Positions 36,801 through 47,970 of a DNA stretch of 64,000 bases are shown one piece after another. The notes beneath the pieces were generated by a model, which was given only the letters and a program-made list of their open reading frames with translations, ran no database searches and was not told the DNA's origin. This DNA comes from Cryptomeria japonica. Taxonomy: Eukaryota > Streptophyta > Pinopsida > Cupressales > Cupressaceae. Location of the stretch: the NCBI RefSeq assembly GCF_030272615.1, contig NC_081415.1:513201034-513265033 (forward strand), written 5' to 3'. The position numbers were made by a program, and so were the translations under genes. Within the stretch, counting starts at the first letter, position 1, and each line of letters opens with the position of its first letter.

Positions 36801-37295
36801 TGGCAACCTCCTGAACCAGGTTTGATTAAATGTAACTTTTACGGATGTTCTAAAGGTAACCCTGGGGTTCCAGGGGCATGAGGCTTAATAAGAGATCATA
36901 ATGGTAAAATGCTTGTGGGATATGTTTCCAACCTTGGGATTGCCACTAACAACAAGGTTGAAGCCTCGGTGTCTTGGATGGGTCTCTTAAGATTATAAAT
37001 TATCTTGAGGAAGAATGCTATCCTTGAACTTGACTCTAAATTAGTCATCGACTGCCTTAACAATATTATTTATTTGTCATGGGAAGTCAGGGGTATGGTT
37101 AACAAGTGTAAAAGGATCCTATCATCTTTTGATGGTATTAAGATACAACATGTCTATATGAAGGGAAATAGGACGGTGGACCTTATTGCTAATAAAATTC
37201 TTGGAAATCTAGACTGGCAGGCTTTTAATTTTGAAAATAGCTTCAGAGAGCTTAAAGAAATCCTTGTGTGGGAAAGACAAAATGCAAGTGGATAA
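33843..37295 (+). pseudogene. LINE ORF2, reverse transcriptase and RNase H part
   Basis: This continues the LINE after element B. The pre-RT segment reads FKITQKLKILKEKVKGWN. The RT fingers and palm include FRPISLCYTNYKVISKVMVNRM, GFVEGRHIIDAVIVAH, VLKLDISKAYDRVSWEFL (catalytic Asp) and KGLRQDDLLSPYLF (QGDPLSPYLF expected). The catalytic FADD box is gone: near 35115-35130 the text passes directly from PITHQ-like sequence to IIFGESFVSEEKL. Then come a connection region (KLQLVKSCLKNIFIYY, RFLWVG), the HIFLHCVYAQEIW zinc-like motif, and an RNase H domain from about 36820 (CNFYGCSKGNPG, ELDSKLVID, HVYMKGNRTVDLIANK) ending at TAA 37295. Many stops; enzymatically dead. Confidence 0.85.
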
Positions 37296-37773
37296 GTTTG
37301 TGTCTCTATTTTTTGAGTTCTTATTGTTCAATGTTTTGAATTATTCCAAGATGACTGCCCTTTTTCAAAATTTTACAAGAAAGGTGGACACCTACATGAT
37401 GTTGTGTAGGTTGAAGATGACTAAGCATCCTGTCACTATGGGTTCCCTCTCCAGTTGGACAGTCGAGGTGGATTTTGACCTGGATCCAAACTATGTCAAT
37501 GCGGATGCGAAAGCAATGGATGGAGATGGCACATGGATACGGGGAGATATTATCTTCATTAAAAAGATAGGGAAAGCCTTAGATTTTTGCACTACCTTTA
37601 TGAGAAATTATCACATTTGGTGTCACACTTGTAAAAAATTTAATTCAAGTAAAGTTAAAAAAGACAAGATTAAAAGTAATTCTTCAAGAAGAAGCTTGAA
37701 AGTGCAAAAATGTAGATTTTTGTCCAGTCACTTTCACAAAGTTTTTCTATGCTTTGTTCATCCTATTATCAAC

Positions 37774-39300
37774 ATGGGGGACCCTTTCAAGTGCACTAAA
37801 CCTCACAATTATTTGGGGTTGCTCAACAATTAGGAAATTTGGGAGATTTTCCAAGTGGCTGGCATCACTCCCTTCTACTTGGAATTAAAAGGTTATAACA
37901 AGGAGCTCTCTGCTAGATTTTGCAACTCTTGGCATAATGGTGTGGTCACGGTCGATAAAATTTTGTTTACTATGACTGCAGAGTACATTACAGAGGTGAT
38001 GGGCTTATAGAATGAAGGGGAAAGAGTTCAAAGGAAAATCTCAGGAGATTGTAAAGGGTTCATGAAGCGGTTCTTTGAAAAGGGTGAGAAACTAGTGTCG
38101 TTCTAGAATGGGTATGACCGCTCTGCTTTACCCAAACCCTTTCCTTTTGTTAGTTACCATGTCATGAAATATATTACCTTAGAGGGTAGATACCCTATTG
38201 TGCACAGGTATCATTTCCCTATCTTGAATCACATTAGGCACAATGAGAAATTAAGATGCTTTTTTTCCTGTTCTCCTCTTTGCAAATGTACATTTAAAAT
38301 GGGGCCAACCCCCCACTCTACCAGGTTCTAATATATCTTTTATACAAGTTTTCTATGGAGCACTCTCCTTCTGTTAGTTGTCTTGTCTTTGTGTCTAGTA
38401 GCATTGGTGGCTCTATGAGGGCTCCTTTTAAATCCCCCAAGTTATTGCTCTCTGACCTTAAATCTCAGAATTCTCCTAGCTCGTCTTACTTTGTTACGAC
38501 CATTCCCCAGAACTACCATTGTTGTTGAAAAATACTCCCTTTAACTAGCGCTACTTAATGTCAATCCTGACATAAAAAAGATTAATACCCCTAAATGCAC
38601 GCCAAAAAATGCCAAGAAAACCAATAAAGAGTCGGAGGGGAAAAGCATTACCATCGACCTGGAGGTGCACAATTTTAATGATGAAGGAGAAAAACTGGTA
38701 GAGCAGGAAAAGATTGAGAGCTATTTGGGTGAGAGAAGGTTGACAAGTTTGCATGCGAAAGGAAGAAGAGATTTAAATAAGAAAGAGGAAAACCCAGCCA
38801 AGGCTAATCCACAGGAAATCTATGACTTTGAGGAGGCAGATGACTTGAAGGATAACTCGAAAGATGAGGAATTTCAGGTGGAAGAAGATGAACCTGAAGT
38901 AAACCCTAATGATGAAATGGATTAAATGGACAAAGAACGGGAAGGGGAGGAAGAAGAGGAAGGGGAGGATGAGAGTAGCAACACTGAAAGTGAACTAGAG
39001 TCCCTGTTCAAAAGCCTTGTCGGCCCCAACATCTCTGAAGATGAAGATATGGTGTTGTGCTCTCCTATGTTGCTTGAGCATGATGATAGTAGTAAGATGG
39101 AAGGACAATTACATGACATGAGAGAGAAACTGTCAACCTTGGAACAAAAAAATGAGGAGCGGGATAGAAAAATACAACTGCGGTGTGATGCAGTTAACTC
39201 TCTTTGCTGCATTACAAATGTTATCATGAAGAGTGTTGTTCTAGGAACTATTTTTAGATATAACAGAATTAAGAAAAATAAAAAGAAAGTGGCCAAGTAG
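37774..39300 (+). pseudogene. ORF-X copy 2, unknown TE-associated protein
   Basis: It starts at ATG 37774 (MGDPFKCTKPHNYLGLLNN) and ends at TAG 39298-39300 in the same frame, apart from a shifted stretch about 38340-38580 and several stops. The N-terminal domain has GITPFYLELKGYNKELSARF, VTVDKILFTMTAEYITEVMG and SYHVMKYITLEGRYPIVHRY. A Lys/Glu-rich middle and a strongly acidic run (38926-38990) follow. A C-terminal coiled coil ends in CDAVNSLCCITNVIMKSVV and a basic tail. The start lies about 480 bp after the LINE RNase H, so it could be a LINE-borne extra ORF or a separate insertion. Related copies are at 3404/18275 and 47127. Confidence 0.55.
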
Positions 39301-39800
39301 GGAGAGAAGGAACTAGACAAGGAAGGGTAAACGGACCAGAATGACACATGGGATAAAAAATTGGGAAGACTCAAAAGGGATTGGAACCTACTCAAGAAAT
39401 AGTAGATATTTTATGTTCGGCTCATTCCTTTTTCTTTTTATTTATTTTTTTCTCATGGTTGATTATCAGGGTTTGCACACCCATTTTGATAAACTTTATA
39501 TTTTATGGTCATGCTAAGACTTTTATTTCTAGGTTTATGGATGATATGAGTTACACCAAAATTGTTAGTTTTAGGACTACTGTTAATAGGTATACTGGGA
39601 CTGTTCTGTTTAAAAGATGGAAGCTTGTTAGAATCTATAGAAATAGCTGTAGGGTTATGATGATTTTTTATTACTTTTGATGGGGGACTAGGTTTTTTTT
39701 TAGCTTCTGGTGGCTGCTTGGTGATGTATTGCTATAATCCTTGTCTCTGGTTCAGGGTCATCGCCCTACTAATCCAATCAAAAACATTTTCTAACAATGT
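39301..39800 (+). other. probable LINE or ORF-X 3' untranslated end
   Basis: T-rich sequence followed near 39690-39795 by a pattern like plant LINE 3' ends (tttttttttagcttctggtgg ... ccctactaatccaatcaaaa), then a short A-run. The downstream border is approximate; no target duplication was found. Confidence 0.4.
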
Positions 39801-40059
39801 TAGGGAATCATTTTTTATAATTTTCATATCTATTACACATACCGCTCATTTTTTATATGTATCATTAGCTAAAGATGTGTTAGGTTATCAATATTTGGAA
39901 GTGTGCTTTGTATAATTGATACTAACATTCAACTTCCCCTTATCAACTAGATGGATTAAACATCGATAAACCTAAAGAGTAGCAACTTATATCTTGTCTC
40001 TAGCTAAGTGTTTGAATTGCATTCAATTAACATCTCTCCAACATAATTATCAAGTGACC

Positions 40060-41010
40060 TTTACGTGGAGACAAGAAAACTTGAAATTAATCATTTGAAG
40101 CAAAAACATACTTCTATTTTAGAGTCCTTAGAAGTTCATGTAGATCAAGAGCATGTATTGGATAAAAATGAATGACATGTTGTGTGGAAAATTAGTCCTA
40201 AATGGATAATTACATATTATTACATTCATTCTAGTTTATTGTGGTAGTCACTGTCAACAATCACTCAAAATAGTATTGTGTTTGAACATTACTTGGCAAT
40301 ACAAATATTATTTGTTGATATCTCATATTCAATACATTTTGAACTGTGTAGTATTTGATGGGTCTGTGTATCTTCTCAAGATTCAACTACTAGAAATATG
40401 CACACATGCAAGTTGGTACACATGCCTCCCCAAAAGAAAGCAGGGTAATCATCATTATGCACACACAATACAAACAATTCAATCATCAATTTAGGTTTAG
40501 CCATCTTGTAGTGAAAAGAAGGAATAAATGCTCAGAATATGGTGATTACATTATGAGAAGAAGGAATGGAGTTCTCAAAGGCCAATTTTAAATGAAGAGA
40601 GAAAACTTAAAATTAATCGTTTCAAGAGAAAACATACTTTGATTTCATTATCTTTAAAATGTTCATATATAGATCATCAATATGTATAGGATAGTAAAGA
40701 CCGTTTAATTATATGAAATATTATCGTAAATGGAGTGTTGTGCATTTTTCCAATCATTCTAGTTTTCCATGGTAGTCGTCATTGATTCTCACTCAGCATA
40801 ACATAGGCTTTAAGCCTTAATTTACATTACACACATTGCCTATTATTGTCTCACATTCGCTATGATCTTATAGCTAACATGTTTAGCAAATCTACATATC
40901 CTCTAAAGCTTCAACTACTAGAAATATGTCCGCATGAAAGTTAATTCATGTCTCTCTAAATAGGGAGGGTGATTGTCATCTTGCACATTCACAATCATCT
41001 CAAATTATTA
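40060..41010. repeat. diverged direct duplication of about 450 bp
   Basis: Copy 1 (about 40060-40490) and copy 2 (about 40590-41010) share ordered blocks. Examples are gaaaacttgaaattaatc / gaaaacttaaaattaatc, tcattctagtttattgtggtagtc / tcattctagttttccatggtagtc, and ttcaactactagaaatatg in both. The copies are well diverged, so the duplication is old. No coding content is recognised in 39800-41339 otherwise. Confidence 0.7.
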
Positions 41011-41339
41011 GACAAATCAATTGAAAATGTATTTGAACTCGATACAATATACATTATGTCCAATTACTTCCATTACCATACAAAAAAAAAATTATATTTT
41101 CTAATTTTGATTAATTAAAAATTACCTTCAAATTACTAAATATTGAGGACACACTCAAGGTCTCACATCAAGAAGTGATTGGAATAGAAAATTAACATGT
41201 GTGATGTAAAGGTATATTTATCTTCTTCCTTTCTTGAGCTTTCAACTTGTGCAATGTAAATATACAAAACCAATTAGGCAGTATGTCATTTTAAATAAAA
41301 TATGAGTGACCGTAGATATGCCAAGTTATTTCTATCGTT

Positions 41340-41645
41340 AATATGTTCAAATTTTCAAACTAGTGATTACAATTCGACGTGTAATATCGTCCACCCGTTG
41401 CATTTTATGCGATGACATCTCTTTAAGGCATTCTGTCAAACAGTTCGGATGTCTTGTATGTGGTTTCAAATTTTGCATACATGTATACCAGGGGACCCGC
41501 AACTTTAATTTTTGACACAAATTGTCCTTCCTTTATCCTTTTATGGATTTCCATACCGTGCTTCGAACTTTCGAAGCTCCAATTTTGCTGACCTGGCAGC
41601 GTGCTGGTAAATGTTGCGGTGGTCAATGAGAAAAGAAAGTTTCCA
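41340..41645 (-). pseudogene. PPR protein fragment
   Basis: The minus strand reads GMEIHKRIKEGQFVSKIKV, then LVYMYAKFETTYKTSELFDRM, then a stop and RDVIA-stop-NATGGRY. This matches the plant PLS-type pentatricopeptide order: G-x-EIH-x-x-I, V-x-x-x-LV-x-MYAK, x-ELFDRMP, QRDVIAWNAMIGGY. Both stops fit Gln and Trp codons changed to stops. Intact members bind organellar RNA. It is an isolated fragment, divergent from the DUF247 ORF that begins about 90 bp away. Confidence 0.75.
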
Positions 41646-41736
41646 GAAATATCTGGAAAAGTCTATACAAATATCTGGTGACTGAGAGTATTGTAAATAG
41701 GATGGACAGGAAACACTATTGACATAGTACATCCAA

Positions 41737-43446
41737 ATGGGAAGGGATGAAATGGCAATGTTAGAGAGTGGCTGTGTAATTCAAGTTGGGTATGAACTGA
41801 CAATTGATGAGGAGGATATGCCCGATGTAAGTTCTGCTCGGATCTTCCGAGTGCCAAGGCTACGGCGAGACTCCAAAGACCGTTTGTACAGTCCACATCT
41901 TGTTTCAATCGGCCCTTTTCATTATGGGAAGAAGGAGCTGCAAGGCATGGAGAACTCCAAATCTGAGGCAGTTCGAAGGATGCAAAAGAGGATCCATAGG
42001 AGTAATCCAGATGCGTCTATCAAGTCAATTGTTGAAGAATTCATCCTGCTCAAGGACAACAAGATAAGGAAGTTCTATGGTGAACATATTCACGTTACTT
42101 GTATAGAACTAGCATGGATGGTAACCAGGGATGCATGTTTTATTTATGAATTTCTTGTTAATTATATAAAAGTTAGCAGGAATGCTCACCACTCATATGA
42201 AACTCAACTATCTCAATTTCAGTATGTTGAGTGTTTTTATGAAGAAGAGAGTGTATTTAAGTGGAAGCATGATTCAGTTTTTGATGTCGATCTTCAAAAT
42301 CCCATGAGAGAAAGACTAATGACTGATATACTTTTATTTGAAAACCAAATACCTTTGTGGGTTTTGAAGGATCTCCTTAAATTCCAGACGGGTTCTGCAG
42401 AAGCCGCAAAACAAAAAGTAGAACACTTAACGAGCATGCTGCTTTGGCGAGCAGCCCGACATGAAGTTTTCATGTGGAAAGCTAGAGTTTCTTACAACAT
42501 GTACTGTAAGAAACATGTCCTCGAAGTAGTCTACCGCTCCATGGTGGGCAGGGATGTCGAGGAACTCCTAGATTCGCCGCCTTCGTCTCGCAATTGCATG
42601 CAGATCTGCTTGGAGAAATGCTTTGGTTCAATGAAAGCCATTTGTAGACGTTGGTATAATCTTTGTTTTGTCAATTCCTCCTCAAATAAGAGCCCTGGCA
42701 ACGCGGTCGATATGGTGTATCTGAAGCTCCCAACAGCAATGGAACTCGTGCGCGGAGGAGTGAAGATCTAGCCAGTTCTCTTTGAAGATATAAAAAGAGC
42801 AGTCTCGCAAGATCCAACTAGATCGATGGATTATTGTTCAGCCATTCGATGGACAAGATTTGATGAGAAAACATCAACGTTGTACTTACCACAATTCAGG
42901 GTCACGTCGGAGTTACAAATATTGATAGGAAGCATTATTGCCATGGAAGTGGCCGTTAGAAGGTACAGTACAAAGCCAGTGACTCAGCTTGCGTTGCTTA
43001 TTGAAGAGGATGTTGCAGTGCTCAGAAACGCAGAGGTGATTAACAATTTCCTCGGAAGCAACAAACAAGTGGCGGAGTATTTCCTTTTGGCTAAAGGTAT
43101 TACCCATGTCTGCGGCTGCAAACCAATTGATGACGTCAGAGTGAGGTTGCATAAGTACACTAGAAGAAAGTACAAGAAACTCTGGAGTGAGTTCGTAGGT
43201 GCTTAGTTGCTTGCTGGGTCAATGGCCGCCGTGCTGCTAATTCTGATGACAGTAGCGCAAGATTTTTGTCTTTTTCTCACTTGTGACCTTTACTCCTCTT
43301 TTCCGTTAGAGTCTATTTTTCAATTGTCATCAGTGTTTACTTTATGGCCAGGGTTTTCTTTAAAATTAGTTTTATGTACTGCTAAGTTTCAGACAGCTCT
43401 GTTGTTGTTCATATTGTATAATTTTTTTTACTGTTTGTTTCAATAA
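41737..43446 (+). pseudogene. DUF247 family gene with two in-frame stops
   Basis: One frame runs from ATG 41737 (MGRDEMAMLESG) to TAA 43444-43446, broken only by TAG at 42769-42771 and 43204-43206. DUF247 hallmarks in order: IFRVPRLRRD, YSPHLVSIGPFHYGKKEL with MENSK, DACFIYEFL, DILLFENQIPLWVL, TAMELVRGGVKI, STLYLPQFRV, IAMEVAV, LLIEEDVAVL, VINNFLGSNKQVAEYF. After the second stop comes a hydrophobic span SMAAVLLILMTVAQ, the usual C-terminal membrane helix of the family. The gene has no visible intron, as is common for DUF247. The first piece alone would encode 344 residues. The family is plant-specific and membrane-associated; some grass members act at self-incompatibility loci, and no such role is implied here. 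The absence of frameshifts suggests recent loss or sequence error. Confidence 0.88.
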
Positions 43447-43610
43447 ATAAAAAAATTAAATTATCAATGGTTCAATTGTCATCGTCGTTTACTTTGTGTT
43501 CATATCGTATTTAGTTTGAAGGAATGTCAAAGCTTTCAGACAGTTGTGTTGCTGTTCATATTGTACAATTTTTTTTCTTATTCCTTGTTCCAATGAATAA
43601 TAAAAAATAA
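43321..43610 (+). repeat. tandem duplication with poly(A) signals, DUF247 3' end
   Basis: Copy 1 begins at 43321 (caattgtcatcagtgtttac) and copy 2 at 43473 (caattgtcatcgtcgtttac), a period of about 152 bp. Both contain a ttcagacag ... ttgttcatattgta segment and end in an AATAAA-like signal (43441-43452, caataaataaaa; and about 43595-43607). It likely duplicates the 3' untranslated region. Confidence 0.7.
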
Positions 43611-44007
43611 TTCTATTAGTTTGATGGTGAAGGTAAAATTGATTGTTGAAAAATATGATATTTAAGTAAAAATTTTAGATTTAGATTTAGATTTAATTTT
43701 GTTTATTAAATAAAAATTTTAAATATTTTATAATCCATATAAAAGTTAGGAACCTATATGCATCTATTAGATACAATTTGTTTTAGTTTGTTTAGCAAAT
43801 AAAACATTTAACTACAATGATATAATTTATATTTAATTTTCTTATCTAATAATTTGAAAAATATTTGTTTAAGTATTTTCCTATTGATTCATGTTAGTGA
43901 ACATTTGATACATAAATTTTAACTTTACAGTAATACTCTTTTCTCTTCTCTACATTGGGAACTATTAGAACCATCACTCAAAATTAGAAATGAATTCAAT
44001 CAATGAT
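43611..44007. other. AT-rich spacer, nothing recognised
   Basis: No coding frame or repeat was identified. Confidence 0.5.
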
Positions 44008-45222
44008 AGGTACACCTAAAGAAACTAAATTAAATTACTTTTTAGAAGTCAACAAATATTTATTGCATGCTATGACAAGTTTGACTTTGTACATGTTGTG
44101 AAAAAAGATATATCTTATAAATTTGATAAGATATTTATGGTTGAATTTATTAATACTTGATGAAAAGTAGATACATGAACAAAGATATCTTTTAATCATT
44201 ATCAAAAATAAAATAAAATAATGTTATTTTAAATGTGAAGATATTTAATTCTAAGTAAAGTAGACCCACCAAAGTAAATATAATTTGAATGAGGACGACA
44301 TGTCTCTTTTTTGTATTCAATTGCGATTTTGAAGTTTACATTTGCACACCAAGAAATTTGACTAATATCAAATTCTTGCAATAATTGAAGAAGGATAGCT
44401 CTGGTGTATGACTTATATGGTTCTCATAAGTTTTTTATTTCTTATATTGTGAAGAAATACTAATCAAATTCCAAATGCTTAATTAGAATAGAACACATAT
44501 ATTTGTAGTACAAATTTACCAAAATTATATAAATGTTTATTTGTAAAATTTAAATTATAAATTCATTAATTTCTATTTTTAATATTATTTAATTATTACT
44601 CATTTAATAAATTAGGTACACCTACAAAGATTAATATGTATAACTTTTTAAAAGTCAACAAACATTTATTGCATGCTATGACAAGTTTGACTTTGTATGT
44701 TGTGGAAAAAGATAATATGTTTATGGTTGAATTTATTAGTACTTAATGAAAAATAGATACAAGAACAAAAGTCTAAACTAATCATTATTTTAAACAATGA
44801 AAAATTATGCTATTTTAAATGTGGAGTTATTTAATTTTAAGTAGAGTAGACCTACCAAAGAAAATATACTCGGAATGAGGAGGACAAGTCTCTTTTTGTA
44901 TTGGATTGTGATTTCAAGTCTCCATTGGCACCCCAAGAAATATGACTAATAGAATTTTTTCGCAACAATTGAAGAAGGTGCCATTAGATGAATCATTTTC
45001 TCCAACATTTAAGAGGGATACCTCCCATGTATGACTTAAATGATTCTCTGAATTTTTTTATTTCTTATATTGTGAAGCTATACTAATAAAATTTTAAATA
45101 TATAATTAGAATAGAAGATATATATCTCTACATAAAATTTACTCAATTTATATAAATGCTTATTTGTAAAATAAAAAATGCAAATTCATTAATTACTACT
45201 CATTTAATATATTAAATTCCTT
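44008..45222. repeat. tandem direct duplication, unit about 605 bp
   Basis: Copy 1 starts with aggtacacctaaag near 44008 and copy 2 with aggtacacctacaaag near 44614. Shared blocks include gtcaacaaatatttattgca, gctatgacaagtttgacttt, tttatggttgaatttatta and tgaagaagg. Both copies end with a cattaatt ... actcatttaata block. Noncoding and AT-rich. The divergence looks moderate. Confidence 0.8.
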
Positions 45223-47126
45223 AAATAATGTATGTCATAAAAAAACACTAACATAGTTAAAATCATTCACTTTATGTTCAATATTTAAAAAAAAATTATA
45301 TATTATAAGTCCATAACTAAATAGGAACCTAATGAGTCTCAGAACATCGAGAAAATTCCTATAGACTTAAGAGTTAGCAATCTCAATCACATGTTTATAA
45401 AAAATATCGATCTAAGACTTTTTCCCATAGATTAAATATAAATTTTGAATAAAAAATAATTAAAAAATAAAATAATAATATCAATTTGATTTTTATTTTT
45501 TTTATATTTTTTCCAACTATATTAATTTATTATTAATAAAATTTGATAATAATTTATTTCATTTAAAATTCAAAAGATTTAAATGATGAATAATTTGTTA
45601 TAAATATATAATTTTGAAATTTATAAACTTCATAATATGAAAAATCACTGCATAAACTACCTACTTGTTTGGGACTCCATTATGGAAAATCATAAGGTAA
45701 CCTTCAAAATGGCATTGTTCTAACATTTGGGTGGATGTTTTTCAAGCTACAAAACCTTTGCAAGACTATAAATGACTACAAGAAACATAAGAGGAATCTT
45801 TGAGTAAAAAATAAGGGGAAACTATTTCAAAATATTGCAAATTCCAAAACAATAGAAAATTAATTGAAGTGCACTCTGCACCCAATACAGATGAAAAAGT
45901 AGCCCCTTTGCTTTGTAGCATCATAATATCAGAGGAGTAATTTTCTCCTTAGCTTCTTGAACTTCATTTTTTTCCCATGATAACTTATAATTATTATAAG
46001 CACACCTCCATTTTTTTTTTGGCTCCCCACCAAAATAATCTCTAATGCCATGGCACACAAAATAATATTTCCCAATGAAATTTTGATAAAAAAGAATAAA
46101 ACCGAATTTAAGAGAGAGAAAGAAAACTAGAGTATTTAACATGATTATCTCAAGGTGTAATCCTTATGTCATGGATGTGATACTCAGAAGGATAGCAATA
46201 GATTATGTTTGTGCAGTAGATGTTATTTTTTATAAAGATATAGAAATAAATTAAAAATCAAAGTATAAATATTTACCTTAATTTTTTCATTTTATTCATA
46301 TGATCATTAAAATAGCCATTATTAGTTATTAGCCCCATGTAAAATATATTGACCTTTATAAACAAATATATTTTCTCCATATCTTACAAATGCTACAATT
46401 CAAGATAACAAATTTATTTTTAATATTCTCAATAGATAAAATGTCTTCTCTAATATTTTTAAATTTCTAAATTTCATTATCAAACATTTATAAAACCATT
46501 TTACCATGAATATATTGTGACCCAAATTTTCAAGCCAATCCAATTTCCTTCATAAAGGTGGAACTTTTACCCCAATTTTTTTGACTTAAAATTACTCTAC
46601 TTTCCTATAGATGACTATAGGTTGAATACTATTTAAGAAGCACAAATTTAGTTTCAAACTTCTAGAATGAGGATCTCATAGTCTAAATTGATTATTAACT
46701 TACTTCTTTTTATTACTTTATTAGGGAAGGGGGCTTGAATACTTACAAAATAGCAAAATTAGAGACTAAACAAATAACCATAGGCATCAAACAACCAAGC
46801 ACTGAGAAAGCACATGAATAACTCTCTAAAGTAATAAAAACCTACCATACTCACATAGCTAGATATGATAACCCTGCCCAACTTCTTTCTATCAATTACA
46901 ACTACTAGCATATAATTGTAAAGATTCATAATAGTATCAAAGTACTTGGTCTAAATATAAATATCCAACATAAGGAATGTAGGCCTAATTAAACATATGT
47001 CTATAGTGATAAAGAAGAAACCAAAACTTACAAAAACTTGAACAAAAACTATCATTATTAGCACTTGAATTTAAGACACTCCAAAAAAAAGGACCATCCC
47101 CAGCAACATCCTAATCTTACTTAATT
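45223..47126. other. AT-rich region, nothing recognised
   Basis: About 1.9 kb of A/T-rich sequence. No protein motif, RNA gene or paired repeat was found by eye. Confidence 0.5.
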
Positions 47127-47970
47127 CTAGTTCTGCACAAGATGCTCCATCTGCTCCTGCCAGACCTCAGAGAACAACATATCCTCTTTTTGTTCCTCTT
47201 GTAGGCTGTCATTCCCCTTCAACTTTTTTTGACTTTTCCTCAGCCTACTATGTCCCAAAATGAACGTGATGGCCACTTTCAGCATGACCCCATTAGTGAT
47301 AGAACATAGGGCATCTAGGACATCCCCCATCAGTTGATACCCTTGCCTACATTCCTCTACCTTCACTTTGAGGTGAATAACCTCAACCTGACGGTCAATT
47401 ATCTGGTTCTACTGCTTTTTGCCACTAAAATTTTCCTTAATAGTAGAAAAGTTCTGAGAGTAGGGAACCATATCCAAATCCTCAAAATTATTTTGAGATG
47501 GGAAGTTCATTTCCCAATCAACCTTTTCCTCTTAGAAATCACTCACACCCTTTGAATCCTCTTTACTATCGTCCCCTTGTTCATCCCCTTCCATTTGAAA
47601 TTTCTTATCCTTTGAGCCCTCCCTAGAGGATTCATCATCATTATCAAGGGTAAAAACCTTCACTGGTTTAGGGGACACCTCTTTGGTTTCAATTTTCTGT
47701 TTCTTTTCTTTGGAAAGGATGTGAATAGATTCCCCTTACTCAGAACCTTCACTGGTTTAGGGGACACCTCTTTGGTTTCAATTTTTTGTTTCTTGTCTTT
47801 AGCAAGGAGGTGAGTAGATTTCCCTTACCTAGAACTTCCATCATGCTTCTCCTTATCATACAAGTATTATTCTTTGGCTTCAAAATCATGCAAGTCTACA
47901 TCAATTATTATCTACTTCTTATTAGAATCTTTTTCAGTCTTTCTAGCCTTATTTACTTAAAAAACTATAC
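47127..47970 (-). pseudogene. ORF-X copy 3, C-terminal part
   Basis: The minus strand reads KARKTEKDSN...IIIDVDLHDFE, then acidic sequence (DNDDESSREGSKDKKFQMEG), then a coiled coil, and DVLDALCSITNGVMLKVAI with a basic tail, ending at TAA 47127-47129. The order and motifs match copy 2: KTNKESEG...ITIDLEVHNFN, an acidic run, and CDAVNSLCCITNVIMKSVV. The N-terminal domain is missing. An 89-bp tandem duplication inside it (47655-47832) shifts the frame. Function unknown. Confidence 0.6.
47655..47832. repeat. 89-bp tandem duplication
   Basis: Two adjacent copies, 47655-47743 and 47744-47832, both begin aaccttcactggtttagggg. They differ at several bases, so the duplication is not recent. Confidence 0.85.

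Noticed and set aside
37231-37773. The open frame just after the LINE RNase H as a distinct gene.
   Set aside because: It shows no recognisable motif and no copy elsewhere in the window. It may be 3' LINE sequence, so it is left unannotated apart from ORF-X starting at 37774.
38922-39395. A Ser-rich minus-strand frame resembling a signal or membrane protein.
   Set aside because: It is the antisense of the acidic and Lys-rich part of ORF-X copy 2.
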